From Symbiodinium natans (lineage: Eukaryota > Sar > Dinophyceae > Suessiales > Symbiodiniaceae): a DNA stretch of 42,500 bases. The stretch lies in NCBI GenBank assembly GCA_905221605.1, contig CAJNDS010001001.1:564049-606548 (forward strand), in the 5' to 3' direction. The first letter of the stretch is position 1. Each line of letters begins with the position of its first letter. The notes below the pieces were generated by a model. That model had not been told where the DNA came from, did no database searches, and worked only from the letters and a program-made list of their open reading frames with translations. The translations under genes and the position numbers were made by a program. Of this stretch, positions 19,101-28,205 are shown piece after piece.

Positions 19101-21756
19101 ACACGCCCTTAGTCAAAAGCTTTGAGGAAGCATTGGCCCCGACTCCGAGGACTTCCGCAACTACCCCAAACCCTAACCCCTAAACCGCAAACCTAACCCT
19201 ATGATACCCTATAAACCCTACAAGCCCCCTTTAAGCCCAAAACCCTAAACCCTAAACCCCAAACCCCAAACCCCAAACCCTAAACCCTAAACCCTACACT
19301 ATAATGGTCCAGTGGCATCCCTGCCACTCTAAGGAGCCGTCGATCATGTGGGCCAGCAGCGTCTGAGGGCCCAGGAAGCTTTTGGAGTTTAGGGGTTTAG
19401 GGTTAACGTCTAGGGTTTAGGGTTTAGAATGTTTGCCAGCAGCGTCTGAGGGCCAGGAACTTTTCGGGGAGTAGAGTATAGGAGTTAGGGTTGTTGGGCT
19501 TTTGTCGGTTTTTTGGGGTTTAGTTTTTTTTTTTTTGTGGTTTTTGTTGGGTGTTTTTATTGGGGTTTAGTTTTTATTTTATTTTTTTTTTTGGGGGGGG
19601 GGGGGTGGGGTTTAGGGTTTCTTTGTGGTCTTTTGGGGTTTAGGGCTTAGGGGTTTAGGGGTTTAGGGCTTAGGGTTTAGGGTTTAGAGGTTCGGAGATT
19701 ACGGGTCTAGGGTTGCCAAGGGGGTCATCTTCTGAATTCTTCCCCCTTTTTTGTCGCCCCGAAACATGGTACAACGACCCCCTTCCCCCATCCATGATAT
19801 ACCCCAAACGACATCCCAATGTTGGACAACTCCCACCTGTTGTTGCTGAAATTTTAGGGCTTGGGGTTTAGGCAGTTGAGGATTTAGAAGGTCTTTTGCA
19901 TACTGGCCTGCAGAGGCAACGTGTGCAGCATACAGGGTTCAGGGCTCAGCAGTAGCATTCAAGGCTTCCAAACATGTGCGCCAATCCCGGCGTCCTGCCG
20001 CCACTAAACCCTAAACCCTAAACCCTAAAGTTTTTGGGGCCTAAATCCCACACACAAAAGACCCCAAGTCAGCTAGTGAACTTTCGGCCAAGGGTCCGGA
20101 ACAGGTAACAGCCCCTGGACGCACAGCTGCACGCTCCTGGCCCGAAACCCTAAGCCCTGATACCCCTGAATCCTGCAAGGGCTTCTTATGGAGCCGAGCC
20201 TACAAGGGCTTGAGGGTTCTAAGCTCTACAGGGATCAAGGACTTCTGCAAACACCGAACCTAGTACTTACCACCTGGCAAGCGGCTTTCTGCGGTTGAGG
20301 GTTCAGAGCCCTAGGCTATGCTGACTCTTCTCGGCTGACCAGGATGGGCTATTATACCCTAAAATCCCTCAAAAGGCCCTTTATAGGGTTCATTAAGGCC
20401 TAATAGCCCATCCTGCAGGGATGGTCTATTATACCCTGAAATCCATGGAAAGGCCCTTTTTTGGGGTTCATTCTGGGGATCTTAAAGGCCTAATCGCCCA
20501 TCCTGGGAGGGAGGGGCCTAAAGAGCCCCTGAACCTTGCGAATGCCTCGAAGAAACATCCGACACTCAGCGGTTAGGTTTAGGGTTTTCTTTTGGCACCC
20601 GACTAGCCAAAGCACGGCGGGGTCTCATGCTCGGTCTCAGAAGGAAAGGGAAAAACGACCCCGGTTTAGGGTAAAGGGTTTCGGGCTTAGGGCTAAGGGC
20701 TTAGGGTTATAGGGTTTGAACGCATCACCGCCGCTGAGGGCTCAGAGATGTTCCTCACTAAGCCCTCGGCCCTAGAAGCGAACAAGTCCGCAGCACATCT
20801 ATGCGGAGGATTTCTGAAAAGGCGCCCTTGGGTTTAGAGCTCATCATGCCTAGGCCCTAAACCCTAAACCCTAAACTCTAAACCCTAGACCCTAAACCCT
20901 GGTGCTTGCAGTGTTCCTATGCCTCCACAGAACCCAGTTCAATACTGACACCTTGCATGTGCTATGACTGGGTTTCCACTATTTCTTTGCTTAAGAACCC
21001 CCCACAAAAAAAGGAAGAGAAGAACCCCTCTTTTGCCCTTATAAGGAAGATTACATGTTCATTTTTTGGGGGCGGTTGTTAGCAATTAGTAGGTTTAGGG
21101 TTTAGGGTTTCAGGGTTTAGGGGTGGTTTGCTGTAAGCCCTTGTCTACAACCTAGCATCTCGCGGGGGGATAAGAGACGCTAAACCCGATACTTTACCCT
21201 AAGGGTCCATGTAACCAGATAGTATATACTTGGGCCTTAAAGGGGTTCCCATATAGCAGCTTTAGGGGCCAAGTATATACCATATAGGTACATGGACCCT
21301 TAGGGTTACATTACGCCGTGCATGTTGCAACACGCCAGAGCCTGGGAGGCTGTGCAAAGACGTGGAGGAAGTCGTCGGTATCCGCGTTGTCAATCATCTG
21401 GGCATACGTGTTTCTGGGTGCCCTGCACATTCCTCCAAAAGATACCACACCCAAACCCTAAAGTCCTGAAGCCTACCCCCCCCCCAAAAAAAAAAAAAAC
21501 ATAACAAATCAATAAACAAAATGAATAAAGTTAGACCCCTGCATCATAACCCGCAAGCCTGGAACCTCACGGGAGCACACGACTCCACCCTTCGTTTGCT
21601 GCACTAAGCGTGAAATCTCCAAGGTTTGAGATTCTGACCAAGTCGTCTCTCTCCCTGTCTTCTCTCTCCCTCCCTCTCTCTCGCTCTCTCCCTCTCCCTC
21701 TCTCTCTCTCCCTCTCTCTCTCCCTCTCTCCCTCCCTCACTCTCTCTCTCTCTCTT

Positions 21757-21796
<40 letters not shown>

Positions 21797-24700
21797 GCAC
21801 ACTCAGTCCAGCTGTCAGACGTATCTCTCCTGAGGGCCATGCCAAAGCAGCAGCTTGGGGCACAGAGAAAAGTACGTAAGCCGTCTCAAGAGATAGGGGG
21901 ATTTCCGATATTTTGGATACCTTACTCGGTTCCTCATTCATAAGGGAATCCGAGTATTTTGGGGGTCTATTTTGGGCCTCCCTTGTTGGAGCAAGCCCCC
22001 CCATATCTAAAGCCGGCACGCTACGCAAGACCACTCCCATCAAGGGTCAACCTTGAGATGTTCCCCCTTATACTAACCTTGCTGTCCTTAGTAGGGATGA
22101 GAATAGGGCGATAATCCCTAAGGGCTCCGTAAACCCTAAACCCTGAACCCTGAACCCTCAACCCCTGCTAGTATAAGGGGGAACATCCCAAGGTCAACCC
22201 CACAAAATCCCCTCAGCAAAGCGCCAGATCTTCCACTCGCGGGTCGCCGTAGAACTTCACCGGCGAGCTGTTCGCAGCCTGACCTCAGCACATTAAAGGG
22301 CTTAGGGCTTAGGGCTTTAGGGCTTAGGGCTTAGGGCTTAGGGCTTAAGGTTTTAGGGTTCTAGGCCCAAGAATAGGAAAGAAAAGGGTAATTACCCTTT
22401 TTGGTTCAGAGGGGCTTGTAAGGGAACCTACACCCTAAGAAAAGGGAATACAGGCCCACTCTGGGTCCGAGAAAAAGCCCCTTTGTCCACAAACCTTCGG
22501 CGAACCAGTAGTGTTGGATCAAAACCGAACCGAACAGAAGGGGGTGGGGTGAAAAACACTTTCTTTGTGCTTCCATTTTCTCATGATATCCATTCACATG
22601 AAAAATGAAGATTATATATATATATATAGGTCTCGGGCTCCCGGGCCCTACCCCCCCACCCCCACCCCCCCACCCCCCCTAAACCTGAAACCAAAACCGC
22701 AAACCTTCAATCCCAAACGCCAACCCCCCCATCCACAGCACAGGCAGGGGAGCGCTAAACCTTAAACCCTAAACTCATGTACATTTAAACCTTAAACTAA
22801 CCCCCAAACCACACCCCACACCACGGGGGGGGGTGGGGGGCGCAGGGGTAGCACGGTCTCTTAAGCCCTCAACCCCAAATCCGAACCCCAACCCCCCAAT
22901 CACACCACGGGAATAAATCCTAAACCTTCAACACTAACCCCTAACCCCGCAACCACTCTCCTTAGTTGAGGGCCCTGAGACTCCCTTACCAAATTTACAT
23001 TGTCGTTTAAAAACCAAAAGGACAGGATCGGTTTTGAGCCGGGGCCTGGCTCCGGGACAGCCAAAGCTTTGTTTGAAGTTGGCGTGCTCGTGAAAATACA
23101 GACAAGGGCGTAAATGTTTTGCGAACGATTCTTTTGAACAAGCTTAACGGCGAGAGCGCCTGGTAGAAGAAGAAGTTAAGAATGAGTCCACTGTGGTGGG
23201 GGTGCGGGAGTAGGCCCTAAACCTTAAACCTTCAACCCTCAACCCCAACCCCCCAAACCACACCCACACCACAGCAAGCGGGGGGGGGGGGGGGGGGGGG
23301 GTTGGGATTTAAGGGAGGGGGGGGGGGGGGATACCATGGCGGGTGGGGGGGGGTGGCAGCCTCAGACCATATATACATATACACACAAAAAGTGGGCAAG
23401 TGCCAGGCTGCCAGGGCAAAGCATGACCGCTTGGGACAGCGTTGTGGCTGCAAGACGCGACTGTAGAGCCAGAGACTCTTTTGGGGGGAAACCCTATAGA
23501 CCCTAAACCCTAAACCCTAAACCCTAAACCGGTCTGGGGTGCTCAGTCCCTGGCTCCGCAAAGCAGCGCGACCGCGCAACTTCTATATGACATGATTTTA
23601 GGGTTTAGGGTTTAGGGTTTAGGGTTTAGGGGATAAGTCAAATTCGACCATACAATGCCGGAGAAGGAGAGGCAGGGAGAGACAGAATGAGAGAGAGAGG
23701 GAGGGGAGGAATCTCAACACAACTTCTCACTTCCCTAAGGGTCCATGTACCTATATAGTATTTACATACTTGGGCGCCAGAGCTACTAACCCTAAACCCT
23801 AACCCTAAACCCTAAACCCTAAACCCTAAACCCTAAACCCTAAACCCCTTTAAGGCCCAAGTATATACTACAAAGGTACATGGACCCTTAGGGCTTGCAA
23901 CCAGCTCACGGTAGGCCAAGTTCGCCGTGAAGCCCAGCGCGACGAAGTACGCCAGAAGCATCCTTTTAGGGTTTAGGGTTTAGGGTTTAGGGTTTCGGGG
24001 TCACGAGCAGTCTTCCCTGTTGGGGGGGCCTCATGTTGTCCACCCCACAGTTGGCCGGGTCATGTTTAGGGTTTTGGGCATATACCCTATTGAATTCTCT
24101 AATTCCTATTCACCCATAACCAGGATGGGCTTTTAGGCAGGGGTGGGGGGGGGTGGGGGGACCAAATGAACGGGTTGACTTCTGGGTTCGTATCCCTTCA
24201 TAGGAGTTAGAGTAGTAGAGGGTATGTGGCCCCAATTGACCCCCAATTTCAGGGTTCATTTGGGCCCCAAGGTTTGGCAAAGAGACACTTTGGGTGTCGC
24301 AATCACGACCTGCTACTCGAAGCCAGTGTCAAGCAGCCAAGCATCGGAAAAATGTAACCAATGCAATCACGAAGAGACGATGCTACATCGGAGTTGAGTT
24401 TTGCGCTTCGGCTGTCGCACTCGCAGGCTGCTGCAAGGATTCGTCGGTTCATTGCACTCAAGGCTTAAGGTTCGGAGTTTCGCTTTAGAGTTTAGGGTTT
24501 AGGGTTTAGGGTTTAGGGTTTAGGCTTAGGGTTTAGGGTTTAGGGTTGAGGGTTGAGGGTTTAATTAGGGTTTAGGGTTTAGGGTTTAGGGTTTAGGGTT
24601 TAGGGTTTAGGGTTTAGGGGGGAAGTCGGTCGGAGAAGGAGCCGTGCTTGTGATTCAGGGCACCTGGGGAGCAGGAGTGCTGTTTTGAATGAGCCGAGTG

Positions 24701-25938
24701 CCCCGCCGTACGACTGTAAGGTTCCTTGATAAGTCATAGGTCTTAGTCATAGGAACTCCAAGCCCTACTTCTTCAGACCATATGAAACTTCAACCCCTAA
24801 CGCGGAACCTGGATCTTAGTACGTACCCGACAAAACAAGTGAGCAGGCTTGGGGGGCAAGGTGGTCACGACGCCACGAAACATTGCTCCATGACATTCGG
24901 CGTTCAACAGACCCTACGATCTCACAAGCTTCTCAAACTTCAGGGTTGTTCGCGGGATAAGGGGTTTTATAACTAGGCCCAAATTAAGGGCCCATACTTC
25001 GGATCCCTATAAACCAGCTTAAGGGTAAGGGGCCTACTACGAGACCATGGGCCTTGCGGGGGGATTGGGGATGTTGGGTTTGTTTGGCTTCGCCTCTACT
25101 CCTGCGCAAAAAAGAAATGTTCTTCCTTATTAAGGGTAATTTAAGGATTATCATTGTTTATTCTTTTGGGGTTCTTAAGTAAATAGTAGGAAAATGTAGG
25201 AAATCTCAAGCCAGGTTACAGGCCCAGCACCACTTTGTCTTGGTAGCGCATGCCTCTGGCAAAGTTAGGCGTACTTGGGGCTCTGGGGGTTTAACAGTTG
25301 AGAGTTTCGCGGCCTAGGCCAGGTCGCCTGGTAACCTAGGTAGGGTTTAGGGTTTAGGGTTTAGGGTTTAGGGCTTAGGGTTTAGGGTTTAGGTTTTAGG
25401 GTTTAGGGTTTAGGGTTTAGGGCTTAGGGTTTAGGGTTTCAGGTTTAGGGTTTAGGGTTTAGGAGACGCTTCTTTGGTGGAAGTGGCTCAATGCTTCAAC
25501 GCTCACAGCTTGGACATGTCAGACAAGCACTCCATAGACCCCTGCCCTACTGGCCCTTAGCAGGGGATGTCCTATAGAATCCCTTAAATCTTAAAGGGTA
25601 TATACAGGGGGGATGTGAGATGCCATAGAATCCCTTGAAGAGTATGTGCAGGGGGATATAAGGTCCTGCTACCGGTAAGAACCGCATCACTCTCTCTCCT
25701 TTTCATGCTGCCACCATGGCTTGGTGGGTTCGTGTTGGAACATTGTGCTGCTGGTAGCCGCTCCACAGATGTGCCCAAAGCTTCTCAGCAGGCAGCTCCA
25801 ATTGTCGTGCAAGGTGCAACCACCTTTCTTGCTCAAGAGTTCCGAGTCAGTTAAAGGACCCAAAGAAACCAAGAGCCGAGTCGTGGCACAGCACAAAATA
25901 CAAGGGATTACAAGGGAACAAGGCGCATAACTGTACAT
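15277..25938 (-). CDS. Minus-strand chain of about 25 short exons, protein(s) not recognised
   Basis: Exon-like islands, each open, codon-biased and bounded by AG and GT/GC on the minus strand, lie between telomere-unit arrays and palindromic elements. Best examples: 25938-25691, 24913-24827, 24452-24310, 24086-24005, 23962-23902, 23582-23530, 23477-23387, 23130-22990, 22278-22225, 21884-21801, 21654-21571, 21422-21315, 20813-20729, 20136-20082, 19378-19310, 18394-18360, 18119-18083, 17964-17930, 17682-17652, 17358-17310, 17251-17217, 16930-16834, 16419-16330, 16064-16017, 15626-15576 and 15357-15277. Whether they form one gene or two is unclear; ATGs at 25938 and 24452 could each start one. 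Hydrophobic pieces suggest a membrane protein. No family was recognised. Confidence 0.5.
15362..15557 (+). repeat. TCTAGGG variant array
   Basis: TTTAGGG units at each edge enclose about 17 nearly uniform TCTAGGG units (15,393-15,510). Confidence 0.9.
16155..16260. repeat. AT microsatellite
   Basis: Long (AT)n runs inside the introner-like element at 16,069-16,330. Further AT/ATAC runs at 15,830-15,910 make this stretch non-coding. Confidence 0.85.
16330..16419 (-). CDS. Putative internal exon abutting an introner-like element
   Basis: Acceptor CTCAAG|GT, reading RWAILTQVQLVKEVSWDRWE and then ELATNIKHL. The donor GCTACTATTTGCTTAAG is itself the terminal repeat of the element at 16,069-16,330. 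Confidence 0.6.
16834..16930 (-). CDS. Putative internal exon
   Basis: Acceptor GCTGCAG|AC, reading RDSINRKFLRTNSNDLATAS and then RTARRSSSVLS, GC donor (CAAG|GCTATT). Confidence 0.6.
17310..18394 (-). CDS. Group of short putative exons
   Basis: 18394-18360: acceptor TTGCAG|GAG, EGRESGLEALLG. 18119-18083: acceptor CCTCAG|TTG, LGHPQCMCVPRA, donor T|GTAAGC. 17964-17930: acceptor TCACAG, ENIQSFHVLEQ, donor CAA|GTTTGA. ~17857-17822: SDKCIPKYSVL, donor GTCTGA. 17682-17652: acceptor TCTGCAG|GAT, DEDVEKLRPC, GC donor. 17358-17310: LAFGSARPGVVNRNQ. Each is tiny and only the run of good splice sites supports it. A plus-strand reading exists at 18,619-18,755 (VDDEGCQVQAETEDVAVEAS) that I could not exclude. 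Confidence 0.4.
17519..17623. mobile_element. MITE, same family as 447-552
   Basis: CTTGGAATGTTCCCCCTGATAC at the left, GGACTGTTAGTATAAGG and GAACATCCCAAG at the right. No target duplication found. Confidence 0.65.
19310..19378 (-). CDS. Putative internal exon
   Basis: Acceptor CCAAAAG|C, reading FLGPQTLLAHMIDGSLEWQG and then CHWTI, donor GTGTAG into a CCCTAAA array. About 25 bp of it (GCCAGCAGCGTCTGAGGGCC) recurs at 19,431-19,452 as a broken duplicate. Confidence 0.6.
20082..20136 (-). CDS. Putative internal exon
   Basis: Acceptor GGCCAG|G, reading SVQLCVQGLLPVPDPWPK, donor AAA|GTTCAC; exactly 55 nt in frame. Confidence 0.55.
20341..20504. mobile_element. Two tandem palindromic elements, AGGATGGGCTATTATACCC family
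   Basis: AGGATGGGCTATTATACCCT..GGCCTAATAGCCCATCCT is followed by a second, slightly longer copy ending TAATCGCCCATCCT. The copies share AAAGGCCCTTT and GGGTTCATT inner parts. Confidence 0.65.
20729..20813 (-). CDS. Putative internal exon
   Basis: Acceptor CCTTTTCAG|A, reading NPPHRCAADLFASRAEGLVR and then NISEPSAA, donor GCG|GTGATG. The plus strand is also open; splice sites favour minus. Confidence 0.55.
21197..21308. mobile_element. MITE, CCCTAAGGGTCCATGTA family
   Basis: Near-perfect inverted ends CCCTAAGGGTCCATGTA and TACATGGACCCTTAGGG, inner ATATACTTGGGCC/GGCCAAGTATAT. TTA flanks both ends, a possible 3-bp target duplication. Confidence 0.7.
21315..21422 (-). CDS. Putative internal exon
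   Basis: Acceptor TGCAG|G, then APRNTYAQMIDNADTDDFLH and VFAQPPRLWRVATCT, donor GC|GTAATG beside a palindromic element. The AQMID motif resembles LAHMID in the exon at 19,378-19,310. Confidence 0.6.
21571..21654 (-). CDS. Putative internal exon
   Basis: Reads DDLVRISNLGDFTLSAANEG and then WSRVLP, donor CCC|GTGAGG. The acceptor AGACAG sits at the end of the GA microsatellite. Confidence 0.65.
21655..21800 (-). other. Intron made almost wholly of a GA/CT microsatellite
   Basis: Between two strong exons the 146-nt intron reads GTGCGAGAGAGA... to ...AGACAG on the minus strand, with nothing but GA-rich repeat inside. Confidence 0.65.
21801..21884 (-). CDS. Putative internal exon next to a microsatellite intron
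   Basis: Acceptor TTGAG|ACG, 28 codons (TAYVLFSVPQAAALAWPSGE, then IRLTAGLS), donor AGT|GTGCGA. Confidence 0.65.
22053..22191. mobile_element. MITE, same family, carrying CCCTAAA/CCCTGAA units
   Basis: TTGAGATGTTCCCCCTTATA and the inverted end with one mismatch in 23 bp. GGTCAACC occurs on both sides (22045-22052 and 22192-22199). Telomere-like units (22,132-22,165) sit inside. Confidence 0.7.
22225..22278 (-). CDS. Putative internal exon
   Basis: Acceptor TCAG|GCT, reading AANSSPVKFYGDPRVEDL, with a possible GC donor (CTG|GCGCTT). Confidence 0.55.
22296..22356 (+). repeat. GCTTAGG variant array
   Basis: About 8 AGGGCTT units, a third local variant of the telomere repeat. Confidence 0.8.
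22990..23130 (-). CDS. Putative internal exon
   Basis: Acceptor CAAAAG|AA, one open frame of 46 codons (HLRPCLYFHEHANFKQSFGC, later RLKTDPVLLVFKRQCKF), donor TTTG|GTAAGG. The plus strand is also open over most of it, so the strand call rests on the splice sites and neighbours. Confidence 0.5.
23387..23477 (-). CDS. Putative internal exon
   Basis: Reads SLALQSRLAATTLSQAVMLC and then PGSLALAHF, donor GTGTGT. The adjacent intron is rich in poly-G/poly-C. Confidence 0.55.
23530..23582 (-). CDS. Putative internal exon
   Basis: Acceptor ATATAG|AAG, reading KLRGRAALRSQGLSTPD, donor CG|GTTTAG. The intron begins inside a CCCTAAA array. Confidence 0.55.
23733..23893. mobile_element. MITE, CCCTAAGGGTCCATGTA family, containing a CCCTAAA array
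   Basis: Same ends as 21,197-21,308 with CTT on both sides. The centre is replaced or interrupted by a CCCTAAA array at about 23,790-23,855. A third copy at ~31,852-31,931 keeps only its right part, its left replaced by CCCTAAA/CCGTAAA units. Confidence 0.7.
23902..23962 (-). CDS. Putative exon encoding a membrane-like segment
   Basis: Acceptor AAAAG|G, then MLLAYFVALGFTANLAYREL, donor CTG|GTTGCA. The stretch is hydrophobic and could be a transmembrane helix. Confidence 0.6.
24005..24086 (-). CDS. Putative exon containing a CCCTAAA unit as codons
   Basis: Acceptor AATAG|G, then VYAQNPKHDPANCGVDNMRP and on to donor CTC|GTGACC. The codons for NPK come from a CCCTAAA unit. Confidence 0.5.
24310..24452 (-). 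CDS. Putative first or internal exon
   Basis: ATG at 24452 follows an in-frame stop. It reads MNRRILAAACECDSRSAKLN, then a hydrophobic CIGYIFPMLGCLTLASS segment, and ends at AGCAG|GTCGTG. Confidence 0.6.
24489..24618 (+). repeat. TTTAGGG array
   Basis: About 17 units with a TTGAGGG pair in the middle, just upstream (minus-strand sense) of the 24452 ATG. Confidence 0.85.
24827..24913 (-). CDS. Putative internal exon
   Basis: Acceptor CGTAG|GGT and donor CGG|GTACGT enclose exactly 29 codons, reading NAECHGAMFRGVVTTLPPKP. Confidence 0.55.
25338..25462 (+). repeat. TTTAGGG array
   Basis: About 17 TTTAGGG/CTTAGGG units between minus-strand exon candidates. Confidence 0.85.
25691..25938 (-). CDS. 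Putative exon, possible gene start
   Basis: Opens with ATG at 25938 (MYSYAPCSLVIPCILCC, hydrophobic) and continues GGCTLHDNWSCLLRSFGHIC to a GA|GTGATG donor. The plus strand is also open here but lacks a matching splice context. The downstream intron holds two ~60-bp copies of a GATGTCCTATAGAATCCC unit (25,565-25,660). Confidence 0.5.
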
Positions 25939-26048
25939 ATTTTACCTCCGTGGCCGAAGTCCTCAGCTTCAGCATCCGGAAGTGTCATTGGCCCTGGTTA
26001 GGGCCATCAAGAGCCAGGCGCCTCTCCACGCAAGTCAACTGACGCTGC

Positions 26049-26643
26049 TTAGCTTACAAAGAGAAGTGAGAGAAGAAGAGTTGAGATGGAGTAGGCTGCT
26101 GTCACCAGGCTGTGAGACAATGCCTGATCTCCGCCAGCGTCGCCATCACCATCGCTGCCACCGTCGCTGCCGCCATCACCTGTAGTGGCTACCGTCTCTT
26201 CCTCCTCCTGTGCTGCATAAGACTCGGTGACGACTGCCAGCCGGCGGCCCAGGCGTCGAGCATTGATGTCGGTGGTTCCAAGGTCCGTGCTGAGTGTCTC
26301 GGACAAGTCGTCGGTCTCGTTCTCGTTCAGGTCCCTGGTGTGGACCTTGCAGAAGTACCGCGCGAGACCCCAGACAATCTTGCACTCCCTGTTGGACACG
26401 TTGCGCGGCCCCAGGGTGGCATTCCTAGCTCATGGTTGGGACAATACTAAAAAACAAAAGGTTTCTATTCCTTATAGGGTCGAAGTACCCTTAAAAAATG
26501 TAAAATGGTACCCTTACTATGACGAAGATTCGGCATGAAGCCATCCGAGGTCTGCTGGGCCTTCTCGGCCAGCGTCTGCAGAACAGCATCGGAGCAGTCA
26601 AGGGCATCCGTCAGGATCCTCACCAAAAGCTTTGAACACAGAG
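26049..26643 (-). CDS. Last two exons of the Cys-repeat gene
   Basis: 26643-26518 encodes LLVRILTDALDCSDAVLQTL and ends at CATA|GTAAGG. The ~90-nt intron carries a small palindromic element. 26428-26049 encodes NATLGPRNVSNRECKIVWGL, then RDLNENETDDLSETL, an acidic glycine/serine linker and a hydrophobic C-terminus, with stop TAA at 26051-26049. A donor in phase 1 and the CATGAG|CTAGG acceptor are compatible. Confidence 0.7.
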
Positions 26644-26884
26644 CTTGAAAGATACCAAGAGTATATATGACTATTGTTATTGCTATTATGATTGTTATTG
26701 TTATTGTTATTGTTATTGTTATTGTTATTGTTATTGTTATTATTATGATTGTTACTATTAACATTAATATTGGTATTCTTCTTATTATTTTTATTGTTAT
26801 GAAGCTTTTATTATATATATATATACATAAGTACATAAAAGGTATACATATATATATATACATATGTATACATACATACATACA

Positions 26885-26920
<36 letters not shown>

Positions 26921-28124
26921 TATATACATGACTTGCAGATTCATGCTGTCAAGCTCACCTTCCTGCTGGCAACAACGCAGAACAAAACACGTCGATGTGG
27001 TTCAGTCACAAGAACCACTCAACCCTAAACCCTAAACCCTAAACCCTGAACCCTAAACCCCAAACCCTAAACCCTAAACCCTAAACCCCAAACCAAAACC
27101 CCAAACCCCAAACCCTAAACCCTAAACCCACGCTTGCTTCTGAGGGCGGGGAGCTCGAGGAGGATGGATTGCAGCTTCCTGAGGACGACTTCGCGCCCCT
27201 CCAGCATGGCTTCGCCAAGTGCCTTGGGGGACCACAGGCGCCCTAGAATTGGGGTTTAGGGTTTAGGGTTTAGGGTTTAGGGTTTAGGGTTAGGGTTTGG
27301 GGTTTAGGGTTTAGGGTTTAATATACCCTATACTACTGTATGATTCCTATTGAGGTGTGAGATTATGAACAAAGAACTGTTAGGGGGGCTCATCTACCCC
27401 ATGCTACTGGATAATTCCGATTAAGGTAAGATTACGAACCGAAAGCCCGTTTAGGGGGTCATATACCTATGATTACTATACTGTATCCTTCCTAGTAAGG
27501 CAATTCTTATGAACCCAAAACCCTTTTAGGGTTCATCTGGTCCCCCAAAAAAGCCGTGCCTTCACCTTCTCCGCCACCTCGGCCGTCCAAACGGACGTGG
27601 AGCCGCTGATCTCTTCCAACTCTGCCTGCTGGAAGGTTCATGGGTGCTTATCAGTAGGGTTTAGGGTTTAGGGTTTAGGGTTTAGGGCTTAGCGCTTAGG
27701 GTTTAGGGTTTCGGGTACTTCTCAGAGACTTATCAGTAAGGTTCGAAGCAGGGTAACTATGGCAATACCCATACCCTAAGCACAGCGTAATTCTCACCCT
27801 ACTTATTACGGTTATAAGCAGGGTAAATATAGGGTTATAACCTAAGCATGTGGTACTTGTAACCCTGCTTATACGTACCCCTGAACTTACTACTGATACA
27901 TAATACCTAGGTATAGGGTACTTACAACATCTTCCCTAAACCCTAAACCCTAAACCCTAAACCCTAAAGCCTAAACCCTAAACCCTAAACCTTAAACCCT
28001 AAGCCTGGGCGAGGGTGTCGCAAGTTGCGTTCACTTCGGCGCTGTCTTCCTGGCAGGCTGCCCAAATCTCGGCCGCGGACTTCCTGGGTCTCTCGGGTTT
28101 TGGGTTTAGGGTTAGGGTTGGGGT

Positions 28125-28205
<81 letters not shown>

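Noticed and set aside
21567-22043. 158-codon minus ORF through the GA run
   Set aside because: The RERERE stretch is translated microsatellite; the two real exon pieces within it are better explained as spliced around the repeat.
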